Positions 62,041 through 64,000 of a stretch of DNA of 64,000 bases are shown piece by piece. The stretch lies in assembly GCA_024690695.1 (NCBI GenBank), contig JAILOS010000050.1, positions 62,001-126,000 of the forward strand, in the 5' to 3' direction. The position numbers were made by a program, and so were the translations under genes. Position 1 is the stretch's first letter; every line of letters begins with the position of its first letter. The stretch comes from Oscillospiraceae bacterium (GTDB taxonomy: Bacteria > Bacillota_A > Clostridia > Oscillospirales > Oscillospiraceae). A model generated the notes under the pieces. The model was not told the origin of the DNA. It saw only the letters and a program-made list of their open reading frames with translations, and did no database searches.

Positions 62041-64000
62041 ATGCTGGTGCTTAAAGACGTAAAAAAGAATTATGGGTCGGGGGACTCCGCCGTCCAAGCC
62101 CTGAAGGGCGTCGATCTCGCTTTTCGCGAGCACGAATTCGTCGCCATCCTCGGGCATTCTGGCTGCGGCAAAACAACGCTGCTCAATATTATCGGCGGAC
62201 TGGATCACTACAGCTCCGGCGATCTGATCATCAACGGGAAATCGACCAAAACCTTTACGGACGGCGACTGGGACAGCTATCGCAACCATTCCATCGGCTT
62301 CGTTTTTCAGTCCTACAATCTGATCCCGCATCAGAGCGTGCTTTCCAACGTCGAGCTCGCGCTGACCCTTTCCGGCGTCCACGCCTCCGAACGGCGCCGC
62401 CGCGCGGTCGAGGCGCTGGAAAAGGTCGGCCTCGGCGACCAGCTCTCCAAGAAGCCGAATCAGATGTCCGGCGGACAGATGCAGCGCGTGGCCATTGCCC
62501 GCGCCCTGGTCAACGATCCGGATATCATCCTCGCCGACGAGCCTACCGGCGCTCTCGATTCGGAAACCTCGGTGCAGATCATGGAGATCCTGAAGGAGAT
62601 CTCCAAAGACAAGCTGATCATCATGGTCACGCACAATCCCGAGCTTGCGACCGCCTACGCCGGACGCATCATCCGGCTGAAGGACGGCCTGATCGTCAGC
62701 GACAGCTCTCCCCTTCTGTCCGAAGCCGAAGAGGCGGAGCCCTCGAGCCGGCAGAAGCGTACCTCCATGAGTCTCTTTACCGCGCTCTCGCTGTCGCTCA
62801 ATAACCTCCTCACGAAGAAGACCCGCACGCTGCTGACCGCTTTTGCCGGCAGTATCGGCATTATCGGCATCGCGCTGATCATGTCGCTTTCCAACGGGAT
62901 CCAGAACTATATTGACAAGGTGCAGAAGGATACGCTCTCCAGCTATCCGATCACGATCCAGGCCGAGCAGGTCGATATGAGCGGTCTGATGAGCTCGCTG
63001 ATGGGCATACGGTCCGAGGAAAGCGGTTATATCCACGAAAAAGACGCTGTCTACGCCAGCACGGTCCTCTACGATATGATGAACTCGATGCTCTCGGCCG
63101 AAAAGGAGACGAACAATCTCAAGCCCTTTAAGGCCTATCTGGAGGACCCCTCCAGCGAGATCGCGCCCTACATCAGCGCCGTTCAGTATTCCTATGAGAT
63201 GGATATGAACTTTTTCTCGGAGGACGTGGACGGGACCATCATGAAAACCGACGTCGTCGAATTCATGACGCGGGCGATGAGCCTCACCTACGGCGGCGAT
63301 TACAGCAGCTTCTTTTCGACCTACGGGCAGATGTACTCCGGCATGGACGTTTGGCAGGAGATGCTGCCGGGTGAAAACGGCGAAAGCATCCATCCGATGG
63401 TAAAGGAGCAGTACGACCTGCTGTACGGCAAATGGCCGGAAACCTACGACGAGGTCGTTCTCGTCGTCGACAAAAACAACGAGATCTCCGACCTCGTGCT
63501 GTACGCGCTGGGACTCAAATCCAACAATTCGATCGCCGAGGACATGCAGAAGCTGATGGCCCAGGAGACGCTTGAAACCCACGCGGAAAGCTGGTCTTAC
63601 GAGGAGATCTGCCAGATGTCCTTCCGGTATATCTATCCGGCCGATCAGTACCAGTACGACGCGGAGACAGGCGAATACGTCGACATGAGTCAGGAAAGCC
63701 TCGGTCTGCGAACCCTCTACAACAACGGGCTCCGGGTCAAAATCGTCGGCATCGTCCGTCAGAACGAAGACGCTTCGTCCGGCATGCTGACCGGAGCGAT
63801 CGGCTATACCCACGCCCTCGTCGAGCACGTGATCGCCGAAGCGCAGAATAAGGAGCTTGTCATCCGGCAGCTGGCAGATGAAAAGACCGACGTATTCAGC
63901 GGGCTCCCCTTCCTGGACAAGGAGGACGAGGCGCTGACAAAAAGCCGGAAGATCGACGCGGCCCGGAACTACATCGCCGAAGCCGACGTCCATCAAAAGG
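62041..64000 (+). CDS. Fused ABC ATPase-FtsX-type permease (MacB/LolD-like), 3'-truncated
   Basis: An open frame from ATG to the window edge, 653 residues. Residues 1 to about 225 are an ABC ATPase: Walker A LGHSGCGKTTLLN, signature MSGGQMQRVAIARAL, Walker B IILADEPTGALDSE, and H-loop VTHNPELA. The permease half starts near residue 240 with LSLSLNNLLTKKTRTLLTAF and a first transmembrane helix (GSIGIIGIALIMSL), followed by a large extracellular domain rich in Tyr and acids. Such fusions export peptides or lipoproteins or sense antimicrobials. No clear Shine-Dalgarno is visible; the remaining helices lie outside. Confidence 0.93.
   Translation, partial: MLVLKDVKKNYGSGDSAVQALKGVDLAFREHEFVAILGHSGCGKTTLLNIIGGLDHYSSGDLIINGKSTKTFTDGDWDSYRNHSIGFVFQSYNLIPHQSVLSNVELALTLSGVHASERRRRAVEALEKVGLGDQLSKKPNQMSGGQMQRVAIARALVNDPDIILADEPTGALDSETSVQIMEILKEISKDKLIIMVTHNPELATAYAGRIIRLKDGLIVSDSSPLLSEAEEAEPSSRQKRTSMSLFTALSLSLNNLLTKKTRTLLTAFAGSIGIIGIALIMSLSNGIQNYIDKVQKDTLSSYPITIQAEQVDMSGLMSSLMGIRSEESGYIHEKDAVYASTVLYDMMNSMLSAEKETNNLKPFKAYLEDPSSEIAPYISAVQYSYEMDMNFFSEDVDGTIMKTDVVEFMTRAMSLTYGGDYSSFFSTYGQMYSGMDVWQEMLPGENGESIHPMVKEQYDLLYGKWPETYDEVVLVVDKNNEISDLVLYALGLKSNNSIAEDMQKLMAQETLETHAESWSYEEICQMSFRYIYPADQYQYDAETGEYVDMSQESLGLRTLYNNGLRVKIVGIVRQNEDASSGMLTGAIGYTHALVEHVIAEAQNKELVIRQLADEKTDVFSGLPFLDKEDEALTKSRKIDAARNYIAEADVHQK

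Noticed and set aside
61918..63996. Minus-strand open frame covering the end of the window
   Set aside because: The plus strand here encodes an ABC ATPase-permease with all ATPase motifs. The antisense frame also runs across the tRNA gene.

Overview
This window is a stretch of chromosome from a GC-rich (by eye about 60% G+C), endospore-forming member of the Clostridia, most likely an Oscillospirales/Ruminococcaceae-like gut anaerobe. The grounds are the housekeeping gene order (dprA-topA-trmFO, plsX-rnc-smc-ftsY, yhbY-nadD-yqeK-rsfS-leuS, tgt-yajC, ruvCAB), a PPi-type phosphofructokinase, and a scattered sporulation set: an alpha/beta SASP, a SigH-like sigma factor, spoIVA, cwlD, cotJ genes and a pdaB-type deacetylase. 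Strong Shine-Dalgarno sequences and TTG or GTG starts are common. The taxonomic placement is inference from gene content.

Layout. 1-2.2 kb: 3' end of obgE, a VanX-like lipoprotein peptidase and an SASP gene. 2.2-20.8 kb: dense plus-strand housekeeping genes for RNA modification, DNA uptake and topology, lipid synthesis, chromosome condensation, NAD synthesis, ribosome silencing, leucyl-tRNA synthetase, S21, Tgt and YajC. 20.8-31.7 kb: two small membrane proteins, xerD, ruvCAB, sigH, small zinc and redox proteins, trmK-nif3, spoIVA, cwlD and radA. 31.7-35.6 kb (minus strand): a second tyrosine recombinase with a dif-like dyad in its leader, a P-type ATPase-like protein that has lost its catalytic motifs, and class II aldolase, divergent from PPi-phosphofructokinase. 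37.1-41.8 kb (minus strand): a four-gene surface operon with an MBOAT/SGNH acyl-transfer pair, a lipoprotein and an SLH-transglutaminase protein. 41.9-47.7 kb: a papain-like cysteine protease candidate, cotJ genes (one a CotJA-CotJB fusion), a class B sortase and a large MBG-repeat surface protein with a Thr-Pro stalk. 47.8-51.9 kb: queA, dapA, a small lipoprotein and rlmD. 51.9-53.4 kb: an accessory scar with a GNAT gene, a second rlmD 3'-end relic and a broken TIR-domain N-terminus. 53.4-58.1 kb: hydrolase, hypothetical, PNPOx-like protein, GGDEF protein, PdaB-like deacetylase and asd. 58.3-61.4 kb: a 901-residue iron-sulfur flavoprotein coupled to hypA. 61.5-64 kb: a small protein, tRNA-Arg(CCU) and a fused ABC ATPase/permease running off the end.

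Functional links. Tgt and QueA both serve queuosine tRNA modification. Asd and DapA are consecutive steps to lysine, diaminopimelate and dipicolinate. RuvCAB, XerD, SMC, TopA and RadA serve recombination and chromosome maintenance. Aldolase and PPi-PFK are consecutive glycolytic enzymes. No intergenic gap exceeds 300 bases. The most interesting signals are the degenerate P-type ATPase, the dif-like dyad in front of a recombinase, a hairpin that buries the spoIVA Shine-Dalgarno next to a sigma-E-like -10 element, and an SMC with both arms shortened by a similar amount.
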